In this document: in pieces, positions 1-5,884 of the stretch
Layout of the letters: the number at the start of each line of letters is the position of its first letter
How positions within the stretch are numbered: position 1 is the stretch's first letter
Assembly: GCA_023457475.1 (NCBI GenBank)
Contig: JAEWLO010000285.1
Span: 1 to 8,779 of the forward strand
DNA from: Pseudomonadota bacterium
GTDB lineage: Bacteria; Pseudomonadota; Gammaproteobacteria; Xanthomonadales; Xanthomonadaceae
Direction: 5' to 3'
Length of the DNA stretch: 8,779 bases
Program-made: the position numbers and the translations under genes
Notes under the pieces: generated by a model
Databases searched by the model: none
What the model was told of the DNA's origin: nothing
What the model saw: only the letters and a program-made list of their open reading frames with translations

Positions 1-23
1 GGCGTGCACGCTACGATGCAGGC

Positions 24-929
24 ATGGACCGTATCGCCGCCTTCGCCGAACTGCTCGAACGCCACACCGGGGTGGACGGCACCCATGCGGTGGCGCTGCC
101 TGGGGTGCGGCTGATCCGGGCCTCCTCGCCGACGCTGCCGATGCCGGTGATCTATGAACCCACCGTCTGCCTGGTGGCGCAGGGCGTGAAACAGGCGTGG
201 CTGGGCGCGACGGCGTACCGCTACGACCCGGCACACTATCTGGTGGCGTCGGTGGACCTGCCGGTCATGGGCGCGGTAGTGGTGGCCAGCATGGCGGAGC
301 CTTACCTGTGCCTGCAGCTGGACCTGGACGTGGCCGTGCTGTCCGAGCTGCTGTTGCAGCATCCTGCCCTGGCGACGGGACGATCGGGGCCGGCAGCGGG
401 GCTGTCGCTCACGGCGACGCACCCGGATCTGCTGGACGCGGCGATCCGCCTGGTCGCCCTGTTGGACGCACCGGCCGACGTGGCGGCGCTGGCCCCGCTG
501 ATCCAGCGCGAGATGCTCTACCGGCTGCTGCAGGGGCCGGCGGGTGGGGTTATGCGGCACATGGCGCAGGCCGACAGCCGGCTGCGCCAGATCGCCCGGG
601 CCATTGTGTGGATCAAAGCGCATTTCCGCGGAGCGTGCCGGATCGAGGATGCTGCCGGACAGGCGGGCATGGGCCGCTCCAGCTTCCACCAGCATTTCAA
701 GGCGATCACCACGCTGAGTCCGCTGGAGTACCGCAACCAGCTGCGTCTGCAGGAGGCCCGACGGCTGATGGTGGGGACGGCGATGGATGCGGCGACCGCC
801 GGGTTCACGGTGGGCTATGAAAGCCCGTCGCAGTTCAGCCGCGACTACGCGCGCGTGTTCGGTCTGCCACCGGCACGCGATGCTGGCCGTCTGCGTGAGG
901 CCGCTTCAGCCGCCGAAGGCGGCGGGTGA
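24..929 (+). CDS. AraC-family transcriptional regulator (AraC_N plus HTH_18 type)
   Basis: A 301-residue DNA-binding regulator. Residues about 20-170 resemble the AraC_N sensor domain found in many uncharacterised proteobacterial AraC regulators (VRLIRASSPT, then YEPTVCLVAQGVK at 44-56). The C-terminal third is a double helix-turn-helix: first HTH about 207-228 (IEDAAGQAGMGRSSFHQHFK), second about 255-280, ending in the family signature GYESPSQFSRDYARVFGLPP (264-283). Family members of this layout usually sense a small molecule and control a neighbouring oxidoreductase or efflux gene. No such neighbour lies to the right, so any target is probably left of the window; that is inference. The ATG at 24 is used because only 23 bp precede it and the AraC_N domain starts soon after; no strong ribosome site is visible. 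The 3' end overlaps convergent rluA by 24 bp. The family call is secure, the ligand unknown. Confidence 0.93.
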   Translation: MDRIAAFAELLERHTGVDGTHAVALPGVRLIRASSPTLPMPVIYEPTVCLVAQGVKQAWLGATAYRYDPAHYLVASVDLPVMGAVVVASMAEPYLCLQLDLDVAVLSELLLQHPALATGRSGPAAGLSLTATHPDLLDAAIRLVALLDAPADVAALAPLIQREMLYRLLQGPAGGVMRHMAQADSRLRQIARAIVWIKAHFRGACRIEDAAGQAGMGRSSFHQHFKAITTLSPLEYRNQLRLQEARRLMVGTAMDAATAGFTVGYESPSQFSRDYARVFGLPPARDAGRLREAASAAEGGG

Positions 930-1526
930 GTCGAAGCGCATCGCTGCGCCGGTAACGGGATGGATGAACCCCAGCCGGCAGGCATGCAGGAACACGCGTT
1001 CGGCGGGCGCGGCACCGTAAAGCACATCGCCCACGATCGGATGGCCGAGACTGGCCATGTGCAGGCGCAGCTGATGGCTACGGCCGGTGACCGGCTCCAG
1101 CGCCACGCGTGTGCGCTGCGCGCTCGGGTCGCGGGCCAGCACCTGCCATCGGGTCAGCGCGGGTTTGCCGCGCACAGGGTCCACCTGCTGTCTTGGCCGG
1201 TTGGGCCAGTCGACAATCAGCGGAAGGTCGACCTCGCCGGCGTCGTCCACCAGCAGCCCCTCCAGCAGCGCCTCGTAGCCCTTGCCGACCTGTCGCTGCT
1301 CGAACTGTGCCGACAGCGCGGCCTGCATGGCCTTGCCGCGGGCATGCAGCAGCAGCCCCGAGGTCACCTGGTCGAGACGATGCACGGTCAGCGCATCCGG
1401 ATACCGCGCCTGCAGGCGTGCGACCACGCAGTCCTGGTTCTCCGGGGTTCGCCCGGGCACGGACAGCAGCCCGGCGGGCTTCTCGGCCACCAGCAGGGCG
1501 TCGTCGATGTAGTGGAGTTCGATCAT
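906..1526 (-). CDS. rluA: RluA-type RNA pseudouridine synthase (23S rRNA/tRNA)
   Basis: A 206-residue cytosolic enzyme that isomerises specific uridines to pseudouridine in RNA. E. coli RluA, which this resembles along its whole length (219 aa there), modifies 23S rRNA U746 and U32 of some tRNAs. Visible landmarks are KPAGLLSVPGR (16-26), the catalytic motif HRLDQVTSGLLL with Asp52 as predicted nucleophile, DLPLIVDWPNRPRQ (about 99-112), and TGRSHQLRLHMASLGHPIVGD (about 147-167), all typical of RluA rather than RluC/RluD. There is no N-terminal S4 domain, also as in RluA. The start is the only ATG available, but no Shine-Dalgarno sequence precedes it. The gene lies 75 bp downstream of mdh on the same strand, with a hairpin between them, so it may depend partly on read-through from mdh. 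Its stop lies inside the convergent AraC-family gene. Substrate positions are inferred from E. coli. Confidence 0.92.
   Translation of the reverse strand: MIELHYIDDALLVAEKPAGLLSVPGRTPENQDCVVARLQARYPDALTVHRLDQVTSGLLLHARGKAMQAALSAQFEQRQVGKGYEALLEGLLVDDAGEVDLPLIVDWPNRPRQQVDPVRGKPALTRWQVLARDPSAQRTRVALEPVTGRSHQLRLHMASLGHPIVGDVLYGAAPAERVFLHACRLGFIHPVTGAAMRFDSPAAFGG
909..923. other. Hairpin between the stops of the convergent araC-type gene and rluA
   Basis: GCCGCC-GAA-GGCGGC is a perfect 6-bp stem with a 3-nt loop. It lies exactly between the rluA stop (906-908, minus strand) and the AraC-gene stop (927-929, plus strand), so it is coding in both genes. No T-run follows on either strand, so it is not a canonical intrinsic terminator. 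It could still slow polymerase from both sides. With GCC/GGC-rich codons it may also be chance. Confidence 0.35.
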
Positions 1527-1553
1527 GCGGCCGCGACAGGAGCCAATACGAGA

Positions 1554-1577
1554 ACGGGGAGGCCGAAGCCTCCCCGT
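1554..1577 (-). terminator. Hairpin after mdh, ahead of rluA
   Basis: ACGGGGAGGC and GCCTCCCCGT form a perfect 10-bp stem around a 4-nt loop. Read on the minus strand the loop is TTCG closed by C-G, the very stable UUCG tetraloop type. It starts 24 nt after the mdh stop and ends 27 nt before the rluA ATG. The sequence after the stem (TCTCGTATTGG) is only weakly T-rich, so termination is probably partial. It may instead stabilise the mdh mRNA 3' end. Confidence 0.65.
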
Positions 1578-1601
1578 CCGGTGATGCAGAAACGCGGTGG
1601 A

Positions 1602-2588
1602 TCAGCCCAGCAGGTGGGCGACGCCGGCGCGTTCCTCTTCCAGCTCGGCCAGGGTCTTGTCGATGTACTTCTGGCTGAAGTCGTCGACCGGCAGATCCTT
1701 GACCAGGGTGTACTCGCCGTTCTGGGTGGTCACGGCAAAGCCGAAGATCACGCCTTCCGGAATGCCGTAGGAGCCGTCGGACGGCACGCCCATGGTGACC
1801 CACTTGCCATTGCTGCCCAGCACCCAGTCACGCACGTGATCGATGGCGGCGTTGGCGGCCGACGCGGCGGAGGACGAGCCACGGGCTTCGATGATGGCCG
1901 CACCGCGCTTGCCCACGGTCGGAATGAAGGTGTTGGCGTTCCATTCCTGATCATTGATGGCGTCGGCGATGGAGGCACCGTCGGCGGTGGCGAAACGGTA
2001 GTCCGGGTACATGGTCGGGCTGTGGTTGCCCCACACGACCAGCTTCTCCATGCCGGCGACCGGCTTGCCGAGCTTGGTCGACAGCTGGCTCAGCGCGCGG
2101 TTGTGGTCCAGGCGCAGCATGGCGGTGAAGTTGCGCGGGTTCAGGTCCGGGGCCGACTTCATCGCGATGTAGGCATTGGTGTTGGCCGGGTTGCCGACCA
2201 CCAGCACCTTGACGTCGCGCTTGGCGACCTTGTTCAGGGCAGCACCCTGCGCGGTGAAGATCTTGGCGTTTTCCAGCAGCAGGTCCTTGCGCTCCATGCC
2301 CGGGCCGCGCGGACGCGCGCCGACCAGCAGGGCGATGTCGGCGTCCTTGAAGGCCACTTCGGCATCATCGGTGCCGACCATGCCGGCCAGCAGCGGGAAG
2401 GCGCAGTCTTCCAGTTCCATCATCACGCCCTTGAGCGCGGCCTGGGCCTTTTCGACCGGCAGCTCGAGCAGCTGTAGGATGACCGGCTGGTCCTTGCCCA
2501 GCATTTCGCCGGAGGCGATGCGGAACAGCAGGGCATAGCCGATCTGGCCGGCAGCGCCGGTCACGGCAACACGAACGGGTGCTTTCAT
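1602..2588 (-). CDS. mdh: Malate dehydrogenase (NAD-dependent)
   Basis: A 328-residue cytosolic enzyme that interconverts malate and oxaloacetate with NAD in the TCA cycle. It belongs to the 'cytosolic-type' bacterial MDH group (as in Thermus and Xanthomonadaceae) rather than the 312-aa E. coli group. Visible features are the Rossmann nucleotide-binding loop GAAGQIG (11-17), the mobile loop with substrate arginines in GARPRGPGMERKDLL (Arg94 and Arg100 expected), VGNPANTNA (131-139), and the catalytic pair Asp161 (LRLDHNRA, with Arg164) and His189 (WGNHSPT). The start at 2588 is preferred over an ATG at 2672. The 28-residue extension encoded from there is not MDH-like and would begin inside the ppiB terminator, while ATG 2588 has AGAGGA seven bases upstream. 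The gene is probably monocistronic, with limited read-through into rluA. I see no convincing promoter hexamers in the 118-bp gap upstream. Confidence 0.97.
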   Translation of the reverse strand: MKAPVRVAVTGAAGQIGYALLFRIASGEMLGKDQPVILQLLELPVEKAQAALKGVMMELEDCAFPLLAGMVGTDDAEVAFKDADIALLVGARPRGPGMERKDLLLENAKIFTAQGAALNKVAKRDVKVLVVGNPANTNAYIAMKSAPDLNPRNFTAMLRLDHNRALSQLSTKLGKPVAGMEKLVVWGNHSPTMYPDYRFATADGASIADAINDQEWNANTFIPTVGKRGAAIIEARGSSSAASAANAAIDHVRDWVLGSNGKWVTMGVPSDGSYGIPEGVIFGFAVTTQNGEYTLVKDLPVDDFSQKYIDKTLAELEEERAGVAHLLG

Positions 2589-2595
2589 GGGGTTT

Positions 2596-2601
2596 TCCTC
2601 T
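2596..2601 (-). promoter_or_regulatory. Ribosome binding site of mdh
   Basis: On the minus strand AGAGGA lies 7 nt before the ATG at 2588. This decides the mdh start against the upstream in-frame ATG at 2672. Confidence 0.75.
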
Positions 2602-2630
2602 ACTAAGTAGCAATAAGCCAAGTGGGAGAA

Positions 2631-2664
2631 GGCCGCCGGGCGGGGATGACCTGGCGGGGCGGCC
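2631..2664 (-). repeat. Inverted repeat in the mdh upstream region
   Basis: GGCCGCC (2631-2637) and GGCGGCC (2658-2664) form a 7-bp inverted repeat around a 20-nt GC-rich spacer, 43 bp upstream of the mdh start. If mdh transcription begins upstream of it, the 5' leader could fold here. It may equally be a chance product of the local GC content. Confidence 0.3.
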
Positions 2665-2673
2665 GCAGACATG

Positions 2674-2698
2674 AAAACGGCCCCCGCGAGGGGGCCGT
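2674..2698 (-). terminator. Rho-independent terminator of ppiB
   Basis: On the minus strand, ACGGCCCCC-TCGC-GGGGGCCGT is a perfect 9-bp GC-rich stem with a 4-nt loop, ending in TTTT. It begins 9 nt after the ppiB stop. The T-run is short but the stem is strong. On the plus strand no T-run follows, so it is directional. It insulates mdh from ppiB. Confidence 0.8.
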
Positions 2699-2706
2699 GA
2701 TGTGGA

Positions 2707-3198
2707 TCAGGCGGCGAGGATCTTGTTCCACTCCGCGACGCGGTCGGCCTGGGCGGCCAGCACGGCGTCGACGTCGCCTTCCAGGGTGATCGAATGGATC
2801 ACGTCGCCCTGCTTGACCGAATCGACGATGGCCTGGCCGTCGAGCACCTGACCGAACACGGTGTGCTTGCCGTCCAGCCAGTCGGTCTTGATGTGGGTGA
2901 TGAAGAACTGGCTGCCGTTGGTGGCCGGGCCGGCATTGGCCATGGACAGCGAACCGACCTGGTGCTTCACGCCATTCTTTTCATCTTCGAACTTGTAGCC
3001 CGGGCCGCCGGTGCCCTGACCCTTCGGGCAGCCGCCCTGGATCATGAAGTCGGGAATGACGCGGTGGAACACCAGGCCGTCATAGAAGCCGTGCTTGACC
3101 AGGTTCACGAAGCTGGCGACCGTGACCGGGGCCTTGTCGGCGAACAGCTCGACCTTGATCGGGCCCTGGGTGGTGTCGAAGGTGGCGATGAGGGACAT
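2707..3198 (-). CDS. ppiB: Peptidyl-prolyl cis-trans isomerase B (cyclophilin)
   Basis: A 163-residue cyclophilin that catalyses cis-trans isomerisation of Xaa-Pro bonds during protein folding. The length matches E. coli cytosolic PpiB (164 aa), and there is no signal peptide, so it acts in the cytoplasm. Active-site landmarks are FHRVIPDFMIQGG (44-56, with Arg46 and Gln54 equivalent to human CypA Arg55 and Gln63), MANAGPATNGSQFFI (86-100) and WLDGKHTVFG (107-116). Trp107 corresponds to the tryptophan linked to cyclosporin sensitivity in CypA, and His112 to its active-site histidine. ATG 3198 is chosen over an in-frame ATG at 3234 because AAGGA stands five bases before it and family members begin MSLI-like. 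It is transcribed divergently from typA and followed by its own terminator. No mdh-ppiB operon is implied. Confidence 0.96.
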   Translation of the reverse strand: MSLIATFDTTQGPIKVELFADKAPVTVASFVNLVKHGFYDGLVFHRVIPDFMIQGGCPKGQGTGGPGYKFEDEKNGVKHQVGSLSMANAGPATNGSQFFITHIKTDWLDGKHTVFGQVLDGQAIVDSVKQGDVIHSITLEGDVDAVLAAQADRVAEWNKILAA

Positions 3199-3203
3199 GT
3201 GGA

Positions 3204-3208
3204 TCCTT
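3204..3208 (-). promoter_or_regulatory. Ribosome binding site of ppiB
   Basis: AAGGA on the minus strand, 5 nt before the ATG at 3198, fixes the ppiB start. The upstream in-frame ATG at 3234 has no comparable site. Confidence 0.7.
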
Positions 3209-3332
3209 GAATACGGGGATGTATTGAGCCCCATAAGGATACACCGCGCCCCCTGACCCGCGTGCGCCAGTTGGATGAACGCGTCGTCACGCGCCAGGGT
3301 GCCACCGCCCTTACGGAGAACACGCTTCCTGA

Positions 3333-3410
3333 ATGACCGAAATCCCGGGCGGGGCCGGCTGCCAGCGGGGTAGATGAATAGGGAGCCGGGGCCATTTCGC
3401 GTTCGGTCAT
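3333..3410. repeat. 9-bp inverted repeat reaching into the typA promoter
   Basis: ATGACCGAA (3333-3341) and TTCGGTCAT (3402-3410) are perfect reverse complements 60 bp apart. A second nested pair, CCGGCT (3355-3360) and AGCCGG (3384-3389), lies inside, and CGAAAT (3338-3343) also matches ATTTCG (3394-3399). The right arm sits between the proposed -35 and -10 of typA. It could be a bipartite operator, a cruciform, or the ends of a small decayed element; function is not shown. Confidence 0.5.
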
Positions 3411-3424
3411 GAAAGCCGTATAAT
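3396..3424 (+). promoter_or_regulatory. Predicted sigma-70 promoter of typA
   Basis: A perfect -10 hexamer TATAAT (3419-3424) lies 47 bp before the typA ATG. With a 17-bp spacer the -35 would be TTCGCG (3396-3401), a weak match of three of six. Transcription would start near 3431, giving a leader of about 40 nt that is pyrimidine-rich. The strong -10 in a GC-rich context supports the call; the weak -35 and overlapping inverted repeat leave room for an activator or repressor. Confidence 0.6.
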
Positions 3425-3471
3425 GTTGGACTTCATTTTTCAACTTCCGGCGCCGACTGGCCCCCTTTCGC

Positions 3472-5319
3472 ATGTCCATCGAAAATCTTCGCAACATCGC
3501 CATCGTCGCCCACGTCGACCACGGTAAGACCACCCTTGTCGACCAGCTGCTGAAGCAGTCCGGCACGCTCTCCGAGCGTACCGTGCTCGCCGAACGCGTG
3601 ATGGACAGCAATGACCAGGAAAAGGAGCGTGGCATCACGATCCTGGCCAAGAACACGGCCATCACCTGGGAAGACAAGCGCACCGGCGTCAAGAACCGCA
3701 TCAACATCGTCGACACCCCCGGACACGCCGACTTTGGCGGTGAAGTGGAGCGCGTGCTGTCGATGGTCGACACCGTGCTGATCCTGGTCGACGCGATGGA
3801 CGGCCCCATGCCGCAGACCCGCTTCGTCACCCAGAAGGCCTTCGCGATGGGCTTCAAGCCGATCGTCGTGGTCAACAAGGTGGACCGCCCGGGTTCGCGT
3901 CCGGACTGGGTGATCGACCAGGTGTTCGACCTGTTCGACAAGCTCGGCGCCACCAATGAGCAGCTGGACTTCCCGATCGTGTACGCCTCGGCCCTGAACG
4001 GCTATGCCGGTCTGGAAGACACCGTGCGCGACGGCGACATGACCGCACTGTACGAAGCGATCATGCAGCACGCGCCGAAGCCGGAAGTGGACCCGGAAGG
4101 TCCGTTCCAGATGCGCATCAGCCAGCTGGACTACAACAACTTCGTGGGCGTGATCGGCATCGGCCGCATCCAGCGCGGCACCCTGAAGAAGAACATGCAG
4201 GTCGCGGTCATCGACCGTGAAGGCAAGAAGCGCACCGGCAAGGTGCAGCAGGTGCTGGGCTTCCTGGGCCTGGAGCGCATCGAGCAGGACACCGCGGAAG
4301 CCGGCGACATCGTCGCCATCTCGGGCATCCAGCAACTGACCATCTCCGACACCGTCTGCCATCCCGACACCCCGGAAGCGCTGCCGGCGCTGACCGTGGA
4401 CGAGCCGACCATCTCGATGACCTTCCAGGTCAACAACTCGCCGTTCGCCGGCAACAAGGACCTGTCCGGTGGCAAGTTCCTGACCAGCCGCCAGATCAAG
4501 GACCGCCTGGAGCGTGAGAAGGTCCACAACGTGGCCCTGAAGGTCGAGCAGCTCGAAGACGCCGACAAGTTCCTGGTCTCCGGCCGTGGCGAACTGCACC
4601 TGTCGGTGCTGATCGAGAACATGCGTCGCGAAGGCTACGAGCTGGCTGTGTCGCGTCCGGAAGTGATCATCAAGGAAGTCGACGGCCAGATGATGGAGCC
4701 GATCGAGCAGCTGGTGGTGGACGTGGAAGAAGTGCACCAGGGCGGCGTGATGGAAAAGCTGGGCACCCGCAAGGGCCAGCTGAAGAACATGGAGCCGGAC
4801 GGCAAGGGCCGTGTGCGCCTGGAATACTCGATCCCAGCCCGTGGCCTGATCGGCTTCCAGAACGAATTCAAGACCCTGACCCAGGGTTCGGGCCTGCTGT
4901 TCCACGTGTTCGACCATTACGGTCCGAAGGAACAGGGCGCGATCGCCAAGCGCATCAACGGCGTGATGATCGCCAATGCCCCGGGCGTCACCCCGGCCTA
5001 CTCGCTGGGCCCGCTGCAGGAACGCGGCAAGCTGTTCGCTGCGGAAGGCGACAACGTGTATGAAGGTCAGCTGGTCGGCATCCACTCCAAGGACAACGAC
5101 CTGACCGTCAACGCGATCAAGACCAAGCCGCTGACCAACATGCGCGCTTCGGGCAAGGACGATGCGATCCAGCTGACCCCGGCGATCAAGTACTCGCTGG
5201 AACAGGCCCTGGACTTCATCGAGGACGACGAGCTGGTCGAGATCACCCCGAAGGAGATCCGTCTGCGCAAGAAGTTCCTGACCGAAAGCGACCGCAAGAA
5301 GGCGTCGCGCGGCGGTTGA
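3472..5319 (+). CDS. typA: Translational GTPase TypA/BipA
   Basis: A 615-residue ribosome-associated GTPase of the elongation-factor superfamily, involved in 50S subunit assembly and in growth at low temperature and under stress in enterobacteria. All G motifs are present: G1 AHVDHGKT (13-20), G2 GIT with Thr56, G3 DTPGH (81-85), G4 NKVD (135-138) and G5 SA (173-174). EF-G-like domains II, III and V follow. The TypA-specific C-terminal domain comes last, with the basic RASGKDD region and a Lys/Arg-rich tail (RLRKKF...DRKKASR) that contacts RNA in known family members. The length is close to E. coli BipA (607 aa). The ATG at 3472 gives the family's usual N-terminus (MSIENLRNIAIVAHVDHGKT), although no good Shine-Dalgarno precedes it. 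A DUF2127-like membrane protein gene follows 13 bp after the stop and is probably cotranscribed. Confidence 0.98.
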   Translation: MSIENLRNIAIVAHVDHGKTTLVDQLLKQSGTLSERTVLAERVMDSNDQEKERGITILAKNTAITWEDKRTGVKNRINIVDTPGHADFGGEVERVLSMVDTVLILVDAMDGPMPQTRFVTQKAFAMGFKPIVVVNKVDRPGSRPDWVIDQVFDLFDKLGATNEQLDFPIVYASALNGYAGLEDTVRDGDMTALYEAIMQHAPKPEVDPEGPFQMRISQLDYNNFVGVIGIGRIQRGTLKKNMQVAVIDREGKKRTGKVQQVLGFLGLERIEQDTAEAGDIVAISGIQQLTISDTVCHPDTPEALPALTVDEPTISMTFQVNNSPFAGNKDLSGGKFLTSRQIKDRLEREKVHNVALKVEQLEDADKFLVSGRGELHLSVLIENMRREGYELAVSRPEVIIKEVDGQMMEPIEQLVVDVEEVHQGGVMEKLGTRKGQLKNMEPDGKGRVRLEYSIPARGLIGFQNEFKTLTQGSGLLFHVFDHYGPKEQGAIAKRINGVMIANAPGVTPAYSLGPLQERGKLFAAEGDNVYEGQLVGIHSKDNDLTVNAIKTKPLTNMRASGKDDAIQLTPAIKYSLEQALDFIEDDELVEITPKEIRLRKKFLTESDRKKASRGG

Positions 5320-5332
5320 TCGGACCGTTGTC

Positions 5333-5818
5333 GTGACCGACACCCCCTACAACCCGGATCCGCATACGCATCCGGGTCTCCATGTGATCGCCTTGCTGGA
5401 AGCCGGCAAGGCGGCACTGGCGCTGCTGGCGGCGACCGGGCTGGAAATGCTCGGTCCGCAGCCGCTTCGCGACGGGGTCAATGCCCTGATCCGGCGTTTC
5501 AGCCTGGACCCGGATCATGGCACCCTGCCCTCGCTGCTCAACATGATCAGCCCCGATGCCGTACACCTGGCCGCTGTCGCCATGGTCGCGTACGGCGTGC
5601 TGCATCTGTTCGAGGCCTGGGGCCTCTGGCGGGCCAAAGCCTGGGCGTCCTGGCTGGGCTGCGTCACTGCCGGCATCTACCTGCCGTTCGATATCTACGC
5701 CATCATCCGCCACCCGGGCTGGGCCTCGTGGACGGTGCTGGTCATCAATCTGGTCGTGGTGGGCGTGCTCGCGCGCGACCTGCGCAAGCGGCACGGCCCG
5801 TCCGCCCCGGTTTCCTGA
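5333..5818 (+). CDS. DUF2127-like integral membrane protein
   Basis: A 161-residue protein of unknown function. A hydrophilic N-terminus (PYNPDPHTHPG) leads into GLHVIALLEAGKAALALLAA (15-34), which matches my recollection of the start of the DUF2127 family. Four transmembrane segments are visible at about 16-39, 76-96, 103-125 and 129-148, with a polar loop 41-75 and a basic tail (RDLRKRHG) likely to be cytoplasmic. The start is GTG at 5333: the next Met is at residue 39, past the first helix, so no ATG start would keep the domain. A weak CGGA (5321-5324) precedes it. The 13-bp gap after typA suggests cotranscription and perhaps translational coupling, but no known pathway links the two. The family assignment is from pattern recall, not a search. 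Confidence 0.8.
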   Translation: MTDTPYNPDPHTHPGLHVIALLEAGKAALALLAATGLEMLGPQPLRDGVNALIRRFSLDPDHGTLPSLLNMISPDAVHLAAVAMVAYGVLHLFEAWGLWRAKAWASWLGCVTAGIYLPFDIYAIIRHPGWASWTVLVINLVVVGVLARDLRKRHGPSAPVS

Positions 5819-5884
5819 GTTGCCAAGCGAGGCAACGGCTGGTTAGCCTGAGCGCTGAACCCGGGGATAGCTGACATTCTCCAG
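5819..5884 (+). other. Short intergenic region with two small hairpins before the amidase gene
   Basis: GTTGCC-AAGCGA-GGCAAC (5819-5836) and GGCT-GGTT-AGCC (5837-5848) can fold in tandem directly after the stop of the upstream gene. Neither is followed by a T-run, so neither is a canonical terminator. No clear promoter is visible, so the amidase gene may be read from the typA transcript. Confidence 0.35.

Larger units (their letters stand above)
3199..3471. other. Divergent ppiB-typA intergenic region
   Basis: This 273-bp non-coding region separates two divergently transcribed genes. The typA side holds a TATAAT box and an inverted repeat, listed separately. The ppiB side has a possible weak -10 (TATCCT on the minus strand, about 3236-3241) without a recognisable -35, a direct repeat GCGCCAG (3264-3270 and 3291-3297), and a small hairpin CGCGT-CGTC-ACGCG (3280-3293). 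I see no convincing small gene. Open frames here are continuations of antisense frames. Confidence 0.6.

Noticed and set aside
960..2477. A 505-codon plus-strand frame across rluA and mdh
   Set aside because: It is antisense to two well-supported genes and crosses the hairpin between them. Its composition (Gly, His, Gln, Arg rich) is typical of a shadow frame.
2589..2672. A 28-residue N-terminal extension of malate dehydrogenase
   Set aside because: It would start within the ppiB terminator, does not resemble MDH or a targeting signal, and the downstream ATG has a good ribosome site.
3199..3234. A 12-residue N-terminal extension of PpiB
   Set aside because: There is no ribosome site before the ATG at 3234. 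The ATG at 3198 has AAGGA and gives the normal family length.
3105..3956. A 283-codon minus-strand frame joining the start of typA, the intergenic region and ppiB
   Set aside because: It overlaps two certain genes in other frames and has no family-like segment. The intergenic part alone could encode a peptide beginning MTEREMAPAP, but I see no ribosome site or conservation evidence.
3433..5343. A 636-codon open frame on the minus strand covering all of typA
   Set aside because: It is fully antisense to an unmistakable GTPase gene. Its protein is a low-complexity mix rich in His, Asp, Val, Leu and Arg, as expected from GC-biased third positions, and matches no family I know.
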